Assembly: GCF_000374305.1 (NCBI RefSeq)
Contig: NZ_KB894097.1
Location: forward strand, 310,001 to 374,000
DNA: 64,000 nucleotides
Direction of reading: 5' to 3'
Source of the DNA: Actinomadura flavalba DSM 45200
Lineage (GTDB): Bacteria; Actinomycetota; Actinomycetes; Streptosporangiales; Streptosporangiaceae
The notes under the pieces: generated by a model
Seen by the model: only the letters and a program-made list of their open reading frames with translations
The model's database searches: none
Told to the model about the DNA's origin: nothing
Shown: in pieces, positions 8,214-16,364 of the stretch
Layout of the letters: every line of letters begins with the position of its first letter
Numbering within the stretch: position 1 is the stretch's first letter
Made by a program: the position numbers and the translations under genes

Positions 8214-9227
8214 ATGCCTTCGATGCCTGTGACGCCGCCGTCGCGTCGCCGGGTGCGCCGGGGGCTGGCCTGCGGGCTCACGATCGCCGGTGTGCTCGTC
8301 ACCACGGCGGGGACGAGCCGCGCCGAGCCCTACGCCGCGCCCGGCCCGTTGCCCGCGATCACCGCCGGCACGTTGCCCGCCCGCTACGCCGCCGAGCACC
8401 GCGCCATCGCGGCCGCGCGGGGCACGGCCCGCCGCGTCGGTGACCGCGCCCGCGCCGCCGCGCTCGACGCGTTCCTGCGCCCCGGCCGCCGGTTCCTGTC
8501 GTTCGACCCGCGCGGCGGCGGGCAGGCCGCCGAGACGCTCGGTGATCTCACCACGGCGCGGCGCGTCGCCGTCCTCGTGCCCGGGGCCGACACGACGCTC
8601 GGCGCCTTCGACGCGCGGCCGGGCCGTCCCTGGGCGACGCCCGGCGGCGGCGCCCGCGCCCTCTCCGCGCAGGCGGACCGCGACGGTTCGGGGCGCGGGC
8701 TCGCCGTCGTCGCCTGGCTCGGTTACGCGGCGCCGCGCATGCTCAGCGGCGGCGTCCTCACCGACGTCCGCGCCGGTCAGGGGGCCGTCGAGCTGCGCCG
8801 TTTCCTCGCCGCGCTGCACCGCGTCAACCCGGCCGCCGACGTGGCGCTGCTCTGCCACAGCTACGGCTCGGTCGTCTGCGGCCGCGCGGCACGCGGACCC
8901 GGCTTCGCCGCCGGGTCGCGCGTCTCCGATGTCGCCCTCTACGGCAGCCCCGGCACCACGGCCTGGTCGGCGGCGGCGTTCGGCCCCGCGCGCGTCTGGG
9001 CGGGCCGCGGCCGGACCGACTGGATGGAGGACGTCCCGCACGTCCGCTTCCTCGGCGTCGGCCTCGGCCGCGACCCCGTCTCCCCCGCCTTCGGCGCCCG
9101 CTCCTTCGCCGCGGGCCCCGGCGGCCACAGCGACTACCTCCGCCCGGGCTCCCCGTCCCTGCGCAACCTCACCGCCATCGCCACCGGCCACCCCATCGCC
9201 GTCACCCCCGCCTCCCGGCGCCATTGA
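8214..9227 (+). CDS. secreted DUF1023-type alpha/beta hydrolase, repeat-free paralogue
   Basis: A 337-residue protein, ATG 8214 (MPSMPVTPPSRRRVRRG). An N-terminal signal peptide has Arg-rich start, hydrophobic LACGLTIAGVLVTTAG and cleavage probably near SRAEP. The body matches the gene at 4665 throughout: LPARYAAEHRAIAAARGTA, RRVAVLVPGADTTLGAFDA, VVAWLGYAAP, the nucleophile elbow CHSYG in VALLCHSYGSVVCG, DVALYGSPGT and GGHSDYLRPGS. In this copy only about 25 residues separate GAFDA from AWLGY, against more than 200 in the paralogue. It probably hydrolyses an ester outside the cell; the substrate is unknown. No clear ribosome site is seen before the ATG. Confidence 0.82.
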   Translation: MPSMPVTPPSRRRVRRGLACGLTIAGVLVTTAGTSRAEPYAAPGPLPAITAGTLPARYAAEHRAIAAARGTARRVGDRARAAALDAFLRPGRRFLSFDPRGGGQAAETLGDLTTARRVAVLVPGADTTLGAFDARPGRPWATPGGGARALSAQADRDGSGRGLAVVAWLGYAAPRMLSGGVLTDVRAGQGAVELRRFLAALHRVNPAADVALLCHSYGSVVCGRAARGPGFAAGSRVSDVALYGSPGTTAWSAAAFGPARVWAGRGRTDWMEDVPHVRFLGVGLGRDPVSPAFGARSFAAGPGGHSDYLRPGSPSLRNLTAIATGHPIAVTPASRRH

Positions 9228-9432
9228 TCAACCCGCCCGGCACCGCTCCGAGGGCGTGTGTCTCTGCGTGGCCGGGTGCGCGGGTCCGGGGTTCTGCGCG
9301 GGTTGCCCATGGCGGGGTTCGGAGGGGGCCGTAGGGCGTGATCAGCGCTCCTAGCAGGGGTTGTGTGCGGGCATAAAGGTGACGCGGATGCGCGTGGGAG
9401 TGGTCCCGGCATGGTGAGGTTGGTGGCACTCT

Positions 9433-10620
9433 GTGCGGGTGGACAGTGCGAGTGAGGCCCGAATCCGCGAGCAGACGACCGAGCGCCTGGAGAAGGCGAT
9501 GGGGAGTTTCGGCACGGCCGCGCTCGCCAGCATGGAGCAGCACCTGCCCTGGTTCCGGCGGATGCCGGCGGACCAGCGCTCCTGGATCGGGCTCGTCGCG
9601 CAGGCCGGGATCGCCGCCTTCGTCGAGTACTTCAAGACCGGCGAGCAGACGCGTCCCGCCATCGCCGGGGAGGTGTTCGGCACCGCCCCCCGCGAGCTGC
9701 TGCGGGCCATCAAGCTCCGGCACACCATCGACATGGTCCGCGTGATCATCGACGTGGTCGAGAACCGCCTGGCCGAGCTGGCCGCGCCCGGCGGCGAGGC
9801 CCAGCTCCGCGAGGCGATCCTGCGCTACACCCGCGACGTCGCGTTCGGCGCGGCGCAGGTCTACGCCCAGGCCGCCGAGACCCGCGCGGCATGGGACGCG
9901 CGGCTCGAAGCGCTCGTCGTCAACGCGGTGATGCGCGGCGAGGTCGACGACGGGATGCACTCCTGGGCGGCGGCGCTCGGCTGGACGTCCAAGCCGGTGA
10001 CGGTCATCGCCGGGCACACCCCGCCCGACGAGGAGCCCGAGGTCACCATCGACCAGATGCAGCTCGCCGCCCGCCGCGCCCGCGTGGACGTGCTCGCCGG
10101 GGTGCAGGGCGACCGCGTCATCGTGATCGTCGGCGGCGCCGAGGACCCGATGGCCGCCGCGCGCCCCATCGCGGCCAAGTGCGGCCCCGGCCCGGTCGTC
10201 GTCGGGCCCTCGGTCGCCGACCTCTACGACTCCACGATCGCCGCGCGCGCCGCGATGGCGGGCCTGCGCGCCGCCGCCGCCTGGCCCGACGCGCCGCGCC
10301 CCGTGAACGCGCACGACCTGCTCCCCGAACGCGCCCTCGACGGCGACGACGCGGCCCGCGCCTACCTCGTGGACGAGGTCTACCACCCGATGCTCGCCGC
10401 CGGCGCCCCCCTCCTGGACACGCTCACCACCTACCTCGAACAGGGCTCCTCCCTGGAGGCGACCGCCCGCCTCCTGTTCGTGCACCCGAACACGGTGCGC
10501 TACCGGCTGCGCCGCGTCACCGAGCTGACCGGGCTGGCCCCGGCCGACGGACGCAACGCCTTCACGCTGCGCATCGCCCTGGCCCTGGGACGTTTCGCCG
10601 CTCGCCCGGCCCGGGGCTGA
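9433..10620 (+). CDS. fasR: PucR-type regulator of fatty acid synthesis, FasR-like
   Basis: A 395-residue regulator; GTG 9433 or GTG 9439 could be the start. The N-terminal half is a helical sensory region. The C-terminal PucR helix-turn-helix spans about 335-380 (LEQGSSLEATARLLFVHPNTVRYRLRRV). In Streptomyces coelicolor the gene fasR lies directly upstream of fabD-fabH-acpP-fabF and activates it. The same order here, 130 bp before fabD on the same strand, is the basis for the name. It should bind the fabD promoter region in the cytoplasm, probably in response to an acyl-CoA or acyl-ACP signal (inference). Confidence 0.85.
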   Translation: MRVDSASEARIREQTTERLEKAMGSFGTAALASMEQHLPWFRRMPADQRSWIGLVAQAGIAAFVEYFKTGEQTRPAIAGEVFGTAPRELLRAIKLRHTIDMVRVIIDVVENRLAELAAPGGEAQLREAILRYTRDVAFGAAQVYAQAAETRAAWDARLEALVVNAVMRGEVDDGMHSWAAALGWTSKPVTVIAGHTPPDEEPEVTIDQMQLAARRARVDVLAGVQGDRVIVIVGGAEDPMAAARPIAAKCGPGPVVVGPSVADLYDSTIAARAAMAGLRAAAAWPDAPRPVNAHDLLPERALDGDDAARAYLVDEVYHPMLAAGAPLLDTLTTYLEQGSSLEATARLLFVHPNTVRYRLRRVTELTGLAPADGRNAFTLRIALALGRFAARPARG

Positions 10621-10663
10621 CCCGCCCCGCGCCGCTCACCGCCGGTGAAGTCCGGATTCGCGG

Positions 10664-10682
10664 CTTGTAGGGGTCGTACAAA
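10664..10682. promoter_or_regulatory. candidate operator upstream of fabD
   Basis: TTGTA at 10665-10669 and TACAA at 10677-10681 form a perfect 5-bp inverted repeat with a seven-base spacer. Flanking GGC and AAGCC extend it imperfectly. It lies about 70 bp before the fabD start, where FasR would be expected to act. The site is noticed by eye, not by comparison with a known FasR motif. Confidence 0.35.
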
Positions 10683-10750
10683 GCCCCGTGGCGAAACTTC
10701 GTGGCGATCGGTATCGGCACGGCGGGTCCGCGACGGGCAGGCTTGTCGCT

Positions 10751-11695
10751 GTGATCCTCCTCGCATCGCCCGGCCAGGGCGCCCAGACCCCCGGCTTCCT
10801 GCGGCCATGGCTCGACGTGCCCGGCGTCGCGGACCGGCTGGCCTGGTGGTCGGCGGTCAGCGGGCTCGACCTGGTGCGCTACGGCACCGAGGCCGAGGCC
10901 GAGGAGATCCGCGACACCGCCATCGCCCAGCCGCTCTTGGTGAGCGCGGCGCTGGCCGCCTACGAGGCCCTTTACTCGATCACCCCCGACGCCGCCGGTG
11001 CGCCGGGCGGCCCCCGGCCCGACGCGGTCGCCGGGCACAGCGTCGGTGAGCTGGCCGCCGCCGCCATCGCCGGTGTCGTCACTCCGGAGAGCGCCCTGGT
11101 GCTGGTCCGCGAGCGGGGCCGGGCCATGGCCGAGGCCGCCGCCGTCACCGAGACCGGCATGACGGCCGTACTCGGCGGCGACGCCGACGAGGTGCTCGCC
11201 GCCATCGACAAGCACGGCCTCACCCCCGCCAACGTCAACGGCGCCGGGCAGATCGTCGCCGCCGGTACCGTCGGGCGGCTCGCCGCGTTCGCGGCCGAAC
11301 CGCCCGCCAAGGCCAGGCTGCGCGAGCTGTCGGTCGCGGGCGCGTTCCACACCGAGCACATGGCCCCGGCCGCGGAGACGCTGCGCCGGCTCTCGCCCGG
11401 TGTCACCGTCGCAGACCCGGCGATGCCGCTGCTGTCCAACCGGGACGGCGCCGTCGTCGGGTCCGGCCGCGAGTACCTGAACCGGCTCGCCGAGCAGGTG
11501 AGCGCGCCCGTCCGCTGGGACGCGTGCATGGAGACGATCCGCGAGCTGGGCGTCACCGCGATCATCGAGCTGCCGCCCGCCGGAACGCTCGTCGGCCTGG
11601 CGCGGCGCGAGCTGCGCGGCGTCGAGCTGCTCGCCCTCAAGACCCCCGACGACCTGGACAAGGCCCGCGCGCTCGTGAAAGAGCACAGTTCATGA
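10751..11695 (+). CDS. fabD: malonyl-CoA:ACP transacylase
   Basis: A 314-residue enzyme that loads malonyl groups from CoA onto acyl carrier protein in the cytoplasm. I chose GTG 10751 because the family begins VILLASPGQGAQTPG there; an upstream start at 10688 would add 21 unrelated residues. The nucleophile is Ser97 in GHSVGE, the catalytic His is His200 in AFHTEHM, and the SPGQGAQ oxyanion loop is at 6-12. The usual length for the family is about 310. The stop overlaps the fabH start (ATGA), which marks an operon. Confidence 0.95.
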   Translation: MILLASPGQGAQTPGFLRPWLDVPGVADRLAWWSAVSGLDLVRYGTEAEAEEIRDTAIAQPLLVSAALAAYEALYSITPDAAGAPGGPRPDAVAGHSVGELAAAAIAGVVTPESALVLVRERGRAMAEAAAVTETGMTAVLGGDADEVLAAIDKHGLTPANVNGAGQIVAAGTVGRLAAFAAEPPAKARLRELSVAGAFHTEHMAPAAETLRRLSPGVTVADPAMPLLSNRDGAVVGSGREYLNRLAEQVSAPVRWDACMETIRELGVTAIIELPPAGTLVGLARRELRGVELLALKTPDDLDKARALVKEHSS

Positions 11696-12663
11696 CCGGG
11701 GCCGCACTGCGCGTCAACGACGTCGCCACCGGTTCCCGCGTCCTGGCGTTCGGTGACTACCAGCCCGCCAAGGTCGTCACCAACGACGACCTCGCCCGCA
11801 CGGTCGACACCAACGACGAGTGGATTCGCAGCCGCGTCGGCATCGTCGAGCGCCGGATCGCCGCGCCCGGCGAGACCATCGTCGACATGGCCGCGCAGGC
11901 CGGGGGCAAGGCCCTCGCCGGAAGCGGGCTCTCCCCCGCCGACATCGACCTCGTCATCGTGGCGACGTGCTCGGCCGAGACGCCGATGCCGAACCAGGCC
12001 GCCGCGGTCGCGCACCGCCTCGGCATCGAGGCCCCCGGCGCCTTCGACCTCAACGCCGCCTGCGCCGGGTTCTGCTACGGCCTGGCCGCCGCCGACGCCG
12101 CCGTCCGCACCGGCTCGGCCCGCAACGTGCTGGTGATCGGCGCCGAGAAGATGTCCCAGTGGATCGACTGGACGGACCGGTCGACCTGCATCATCTTCGC
12201 CGACGGAGCGGGTGCCGCCGTGGTCGGTGCCGCCGCCGAGCCGGGCATCGGCCCGGTGGCGTGGGGCAGCGCGGGCGCCCATGCCGACCGCATCGCGATC
12301 GCTGACCGCACCTCGTTCCTGCGGCAGGAGGGTCAGGCCGTCTTCCGCTGGGCGACGACCGCCGTCGCGCCCGTCGCGCTCGCCGCCTGCGAGCGCGCCG
12401 GAGTGGCGCCCGACGATCTCGCCGCCGTCGTGCCGCACCAGGCCAACCTGCGGATCGTGGAGGCCATCGCCCGCAAGGTGAAGGCCGCCAACGCGGTCGT
12501 CGCCGACGACATCAGGCGCTCGGGCAACACCTCGGGCGCCTCGATCCCCCTCGCCCTGTCCCACATGATCGAACGCGGCGACGTCCCGTCCGGAGCCCCG
12601 GCCCTGTTGATCGGGTTCGGTGCCGGATTGGCCTACGCTGCCCAAGTCATCCAGATCCCGTAG
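11692..12663 (+). CDS. fabH: beta-ketoacyl-ACP synthase III
   Basis: A 323-residue condensing enzyme that starts fatty acid chains by joining an acyl-CoA primer with malonyl-ACP. The start is ATG 11692, overlapping the fabD stop. The catalytic triad is visible: Cys124 in NAACAGF, His249 in PHQAN and Asn279 in SGNTSG. The C-terminal GFGAGLAYAAQVIQIP is typical. In actinomycetes this enzyme selects the branched or straight primer and so helps set fatty acid composition. A gap of 60 bp with a good ribosome site leads to acpP. Confidence 0.95.
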   Translation: MTGAALRVNDVATGSRVLAFGDYQPAKVVTNDDLARTVDTNDEWIRSRVGIVERRIAAPGETIVDMAAQAGGKALAGSGLSPADIDLVIVATCSAETPMPNQAAAVAHRLGIEAPGAFDLNAACAGFCYGLAAADAAVRTGSARNVLVIGAEKMSQWIDWTDRSTCIIFADGAGAAVVGAAAEPGIGPVAWGSAGAHADRIAIADRTSFLRQEGQAVFRWATTAVAPVALAACERAGVAPDDLAAVVPHQANLRIVEAIARKVKAANAVVADDIRRSGNTSGASIPLALSHMIERGDVPSGAPALLIGFGAGLAYAAQVIQIP

Positions 12664-12723
12664 GCCCTCGAGCGCCTGCACCGGTCTTTCTGGACCAACC
12701 CACCGAAGGAGATTACGAGCACC

Positions 12724-12990
12724 ATGGCAGTCGCCACCGAGCAGCAGATCCTGGACGGCCTCGCGGAGATCATCGACGAGATCGTCGGGATCGACAAGTC
12801 CGAGGTGACCCCGGAGAAGAACTTCATCGACGACCTCGACATCGACTCGCTGTCGATGGTAGAGATCGCGGTGGCCGCCCAGGAGCAGTTCGGCGTCGAG
12901 ATCCCCGACGACGAGCTGCGCAACCTGAAGACGGTCCAGGACGTGATCAACTTCGTCCAGAACCTTCAGCAGAACGGCGCGAACGCCTGA
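12724..12990 (+). CDS. acpP: acyl carrier protein
   Basis: An 88-residue acidic protein with the phosphopantetheine attachment serine Ser42 in DLDIDSLSM. It carries growing chains between the Fab enzymes on a phosphopantetheine arm added by a holo-ACP synthase. ATG 12724 is preceded by AAGGAG at 12706-12711. The length and the helix II motif DSLSMVEIAVAAQEQFGV match primary-metabolism ACPs. Asn/Gln-rich C-terminus (QNLQQNGANA) is a slight local extension. A GC-rich hairpin separates it from fabF. Confidence 0.96.
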   Translation: MAVATEQQILDGLAEIIDEIVGIDKSEVTPEKNFIDDLDIDSLSMVEIAVAAQEQFGVEIPDDELRNLKTVQDVINFVQNLQQNGANA

Positions 12991-13001
12991 GCCTCCGGGG
13001 C

Positions 13002-13029
13002 GGCGGGCCGCCGTTCCCGGCGGCCCGTC
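13002..13029 (+). terminator. hairpin between acpP and fabF, possible partial terminator
   Basis: GGCGGGCCGCCG at 13002-13013 pairs with CGGCGGCCCGTC at 13018-13029 (one mismatch) around a TTCC tetraloop. There is no U-tract. It sits 12 bases after the acpP stop and could reduce read-through into fabF or stabilise the acpP end of the mRNA, in line with the need for more ACP than synthase (inference). Confidence 0.45.
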
Positions 13030-13065
13030 GCCACCCGCACCCCCCTTTTCCGAGGAGCACTCACC

Positions 13066-14367
13066 ATGACCGACAAGACCACCGTCGTTGTGACCGGGCT
13101 CGGTGCGACCACCCCGCTCGGCGGCGACGTGCCGTCGACGTGGTCCGCGCTGCTCGCCGGCCGATCCGGGGTGCGCCCGCTGGAATGGGACGGCGTGGAG
13201 GAACTGCCGGTGCGGTTCGCGGCGCAACTCGCCGTCGATCCGGCCGAGTCGATCCCCCGCCCGCAACTCCGGCGGCTCGACCGCAGCCAGGCGATCGCGC
13301 TGATCGCCGCCCGTGAGGCATGGGGCCACGCGGGCTTCGCGCCACCGGTGAAGCGCAACCGCAAGGGTGAGATCGAGCAGCCCGCGCCCGACACGGGCTT
13401 CGTCGTGGACGGTGACCGCCTCGGCGTCGTGGTCTCCAGCGGGATCGGCGGCCTGCACACGGCGCTGAACAGCTACGACGTGTACAAGGAGAAGGGCTGG
13501 TCGCGGGTCTCGCCGTTCACCGTGCCGATGCTGATGCCGAACGGCGCCTCCGGGCACGTCGGCATCGAGTTCGGTGCGATGGCCGGTTCGCACGCCCTCG
13601 TCAGCGCCTGCGCCTCCAGCGGCGAGGCCGTCGGCTACGCGATCGACATGATCCGCGCGGGCCGCGCCGACGTGGTGATCTGCGGCGGCACCGAGTCGTG
13701 CATCCACCCGCTCCAGATGGCGTCGTTCGGCGCCATGCGGGCGATGTCCACCCGCAACGAGGAGCCACAGCGCGCCTCGCGCCCCTATGACAAGAACCGG
13801 GACGGCTTCGTCCTCGGTGAGGGCGCCGCCGTGATGATCCTGGAGTCGGAGGAGCACGCGCGGGCGCGCGGCGCCGAGATCCACGCGATCGCCGCCGGGT
13901 GCGGTTACTCCGGCGACGCCTACGACATCGTGCTGCCCGACCCCAGCGGCGGCGGCCAGGCCAAGGCCATGCGCCGCGCCCTGGAGGACGCCGGGCTCGG
14001 CGCGGACGACATCGTGCACGTCAACGCGCACGCCACCTCGACGCCCGCCGGTGACGTCGCCGAGCTCGCGTCCATCAAGGCCGCGCTCGGCCCGGCGGCC
14101 GAGCGGATCACCGTCACCGGTACCAAGTCGATGACCGGTCACCTGCTGGGTGGCGCGGGCGCGCTGGAATCGGTGATCACCATCCTGACCCTGCGGGAGG
14201 GAGTCGTCCCGCCCACCGCGAACCTGGAGGACCTGGACGACGAGGTCGATCTCGACATCGTGCGCGGCGAGCCGCGTCCGATGCCGGAAGGCCCCGCCGC
14301 GGCCCTCAACAACTCGTTCGGTTTCGGCGGCCACAACGTGTCGGTCGTCTTCCGTCGCGCCGTCTGA
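13066..14367 (+). CDS. fabF: beta-ketoacyl-ACP synthase II
   Basis: A 433-residue elongating condensing enzyme of the fatty acid cycle. ATG 13066 follows GAGGAGC. Catalytic residues are Cys182 in SACASSGEA, His322 in NAHATST and His359 in TKSMTGHLLGGAGA. The ending NNSFGFGGHNVSVVFRR is diagnostic of KAS I/II. The protein is slightly longer than the common 410-415 residues because of an insert around KRNRKGEIEQPAPDTGFV (95-114), which is seen in some actinobacterial homologues. It works with FabH and AcpP encoded just upstream. Confidence 0.95.
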   Translation: MTDKTTVVVTGLGATTPLGGDVPSTWSALLAGRSGVRPLEWDGVEELPVRFAAQLAVDPAESIPRPQLRRLDRSQAIALIAAREAWGHAGFAPPVKRNRKGEIEQPAPDTGFVVDGDRLGVVVSSGIGGLHTALNSYDVYKEKGWSRVSPFTVPMLMPNGASGHVGIEFGAMAGSHALVSACASSGEAVGYAIDMIRAGRADVVICGGTESCIHPLQMASFGAMRAMSTRNEEPQRASRPYDKNRDGFVLGEGAAVMILESEEHARARGAEIHAIAAGCGYSGDAYDIVLPDPSGGGQAKAMRRALEDAGLGADDIVHVNAHATSTPAGDVAELASIKAALGPAAERITVTGTKSMTGHLLGGAGALESVITILTLREGVVPPTANLEDLDDEVDLDIVRGEPRPMPEGPAAALNNSFGFGGHNVSVVFRRAV

Positions 14368-14409
14368 CACGGGGTTTCGCTCCAGACGCGCAGTGACCAA
14401 AGGAGCATC

Positions 14410-15858
14410 GTGACCGTTCTCGACAACCGGCTCGCCGAGGTCGGCGCCCCCGGCACCGCATCCGCCGAGCCCGCCGACCCGCGACACCCGAGAGCACGTC
14501 TGTCCGCGCTGTTCGACACGGCGACGTTCCGGCCGTTCGGCGACGAGAGCGACGGCAGCGGGATGCTCGCGGGCGTCGGGCGCGTCGAGGGCCTGCCGGT
14601 GGTGGCGTTCGCCTCCGACCCGCGCGTGCAGGGCGGCGCGATGGGCATGGCGGGCTGCGACGCGATCGTCGCCGCCTACGACCACGCCGTCCGCGAGCGG
14701 CTGCCGATCATCGGGCTCTGGCACTCCGGCGGCGCGCGTCTCGCCGAGGGTGTCGAGTCGCTGCACGCGGTCGGCCAGGTGTTCGCGGCGATGACCCGGG
14801 CCTCCGGGATCGTCCCGCAGATCTCCGTCGTGCTCGGCGCCGCCGCCGGCGGCGCCGCGTACGGGCCGGCGCTGACCGACGTCGTCGTGCTGTCGCAGAG
14901 CGGCAAGATCTTCGTGACCGGGCCGGACGTCGTGCGGTCGGTGACCGGCGAGGACATCGACATGGCCTCGCTCGGCGGCCCCGAGCCGCACTCCCGCAAG
15001 TCGGGCGTGGTGCACGTGGTCGCCCGGGACGACACCGAGGCGATCGAGCGCGGGCGGCGGCTGGCGGTGCTGCTCGGGCACCAGGGACGCGTCCGCACCG
15101 ACGACGTCGACGAGCGCGACTTCTCGGACGTGCTGCCCGAGAACGTCCGCCGGGCCTACAGCGTGCACCCGCTGGTGCGGGGCGTCGTCGACGACGCCGA
15201 GGGCGACTACGTCGAGCTGCACCCCAAGTGGGCGCCGAACATCGTGACCTCGCTCGGCCGCCTCGGCGGCCGGACCGTGGGCGTCATCGCCAACAACCCG
15301 CTGCGGCTCGGCGGCTGCCTGGACTCCACCTCCGCCGAGAAGGCCGCCCGCTTCGTGCGGATGTGCGACGCCTTCGGGGTGCCGCTGCTGGTGCTCGTGG
15401 ACGTGCCGGGGTACCTGCCCGGCGTCGGGCAGGAGCACGAGGGCGTCGTGCGGCGGGGCGCCAAGCTGCTGCACGCGTTCGCCGCGGCGACCGTGCCGCG
15501 CGTCACCCTCGTCACGCGCAAGGCGTACGGCGGTGCCTACATCGCGATGAACTCGCGTTCGCTCGGCGCGACGCGCGTCTTCGCCTGGCCGACGGCGGAG
15601 CTCGCCGTGATGGGGGCCGTCGCGGCGATCCGCGTGCTGCACCGGCGCAAGCTGGCCGCGGTGCCGGAGGAGGAGCGCCCGGCTCTGGAGGCGGAGCTGG
15701 CGGCCGAGCACGAGAAGATCGCGGGCGGCCTGGAGCGCGCGCGCGACCTGGGAGTGGTGGACGAGGTGATCTCCCCCGCCACGACCCGGCAGGCTCTGGC
15801 GCGTGCGATCGCCGAGGCGATTCCGGCGCGTGGTGCGCATGGCAACATCCCTCTCTGA
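14410..15858 (+). CDS. accD6: acyl-CoA carboxylase carboxyltransferase (beta) subunit, AccD6-like
   Basis: A 482-residue carboxyltransferase that moves CO2 from biotin to acetyl- or propionyl-CoA, making malonyl-CoA for the Fab enzymes. GTG 14410 is preceded by AAAGGAG (14399-14405). Both crotonase-like halves are present: LWHSGGARLAEGVESL with the GGAAYGPALTD oxyanion region, and VDVPGYLPGVGQEHEGVVRRGAKLL with RKAYGGAYIAMNSR in the second half. The position after fabF is the mycobacterial fabD-acpM-kasA-kasB-accD6 arrangement, hence the name. The biotin carboxylase/biotin carrier partner is not in the window. Distinguishing acetyl from propionyl preference would need structural comparison. 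Confidence 0.85.
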   Translation: MTVLDNRLAEVGAPGTASAEPADPRHPRARLSALFDTATFRPFGDESDGSGMLAGVGRVEGLPVVAFASDPRVQGGAMGMAGCDAIVAAYDHAVRERLPIIGLWHSGGARLAEGVESLHAVGQVFAAMTRASGIVPQISVVLGAAAGGAAYGPALTDVVVLSQSGKIFVTGPDVVRSVTGEDIDMASLGGPEPHSRKSGVVHVVARDDTEAIERGRRLAVLLGHQGRVRTDDVDERDFSDVLPENVRRAYSVHPLVRGVVDDAEGDYVELHPKWAPNIVTSLGRLGGRTVGVIANNPLRLGGCLDSTSAEKAARFVRMCDAFGVPLLVLVDVPGYLPGVGQEHEGVVRRGAKLLHAFAAATVPRVTLVTRKAYGGAYIAMNSRSLGATRVFAWPTAELAVMGAVAAIRVLHRRKLAAVPEEERPALEAELAAEHEKIAGGLERARDLGVVDEVISPATTRQALARAIAEAIPARGAHGNIPL

Positions 15859-16029
15859 CGCGGGTTCCGGCCGCCGCCTCACCTAGGCGCCGGCCACCTG
15901 CCGAGAGACTCGCGCACGAAAGCCACCTCCGCGCGACACTTCTTCTTCCTGTGGATAACCGCTGCCCGCTCGCCGGACCCGGGAAAGCGGCCGTTCCGCC
16001 TTCCCACGCGGCGTTTTGAGCCCGCACGC

Positions 16030-16057
16030 GCCGGTCGCGGCGTCCACCGCGACCGGC
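16030..16057. terminator. hairpin downstream of accD6
   Basis: GCCGGTCGCGG (16030-16040) and CCGCGACCGGC (16047-16057) form a perfect 11-bp stem with a six-base loop. A second, bulged stem follows at about 16054-16075. It lies 170 bp after the accD6 stop and fits a rho-independent terminator of the high-GC, U-poor type. The rest of 15859-16112 shows nothing else. Confidence 0.55.
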
Positions 16058-16112
16058 CGAAGGCCGCCTTCCGGCGGAGGAGCCGTAGTGGTCCGGGCGG
16101 GAATCGGCCATC

Positions 16113-16301
16113 ATGAGCGGCATGAGCGATGACACACGCCCCTCCGCCGCCGAGGCGGACGGCGCGGGCCGCTGGACGAGCCTGCCGCCGCACACGCCGC
16201 TGAGCGAGCTGACCACCGGCCAGGAAGTGCCGCCTTCCCCGCAGGTCATCCGGGAGGGCGGCCCCACCGCCGTCGACGAGGCGACGCAGTCGGGCGGCTG
16301 A
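16113..16301 (+). CDS. small acidic hypothetical protein
   Basis: A 62-residue hydrophilic ORF, ATG 16113 (alternative ATG 16122), with Pro-, Glu- and Thr-rich sequence such as SLPPHTPLSELTTGQEVPP. I recognise no family or motif; there is no signal peptide or membrane segment. It stands alone between the fatty acid cluster and the DUF3145 gene and ends just before a strong bidirectional terminator, which is the main reason to believe it is expressed. Confidence 0.45.
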   Translation: MSGMSDDTRPSAAEADGAGRWTSLPPHTPLSELTTGQEVPPSPQVIREGGPTAVDEATQSGG

Positions 16302-16313
16302 CCCACCGCGACG

Positions 16314-16347
16314 TCGAGGGCCGGACGCCGCGGCGTCCGGCCCTCGA
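16314..16347. terminator. perfect 34-bp palindrome, bidirectional terminator
   Basis: A 17-bp arm TCGAGGGCCGGACGCCG is followed immediately by its exact reverse complement. It lies between two convergent genes (stops at 16301 and 16365), the expected place for a shared terminator. Confidence 0.75.
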
Positions 16348-16364
16348 ACCTGTCGCGGCCCGCC

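Noticed and set aside
10972..15882. A 1636-codon open frame on the minus strand opposite the fatty acid cluster
   Set aside because: It is the mirror of highly GC-rich codons in fabD-fabH-acpP-fabF-accD6. The translation has no recognisable domain and the plus-strand genes have clear catalytic motifs.
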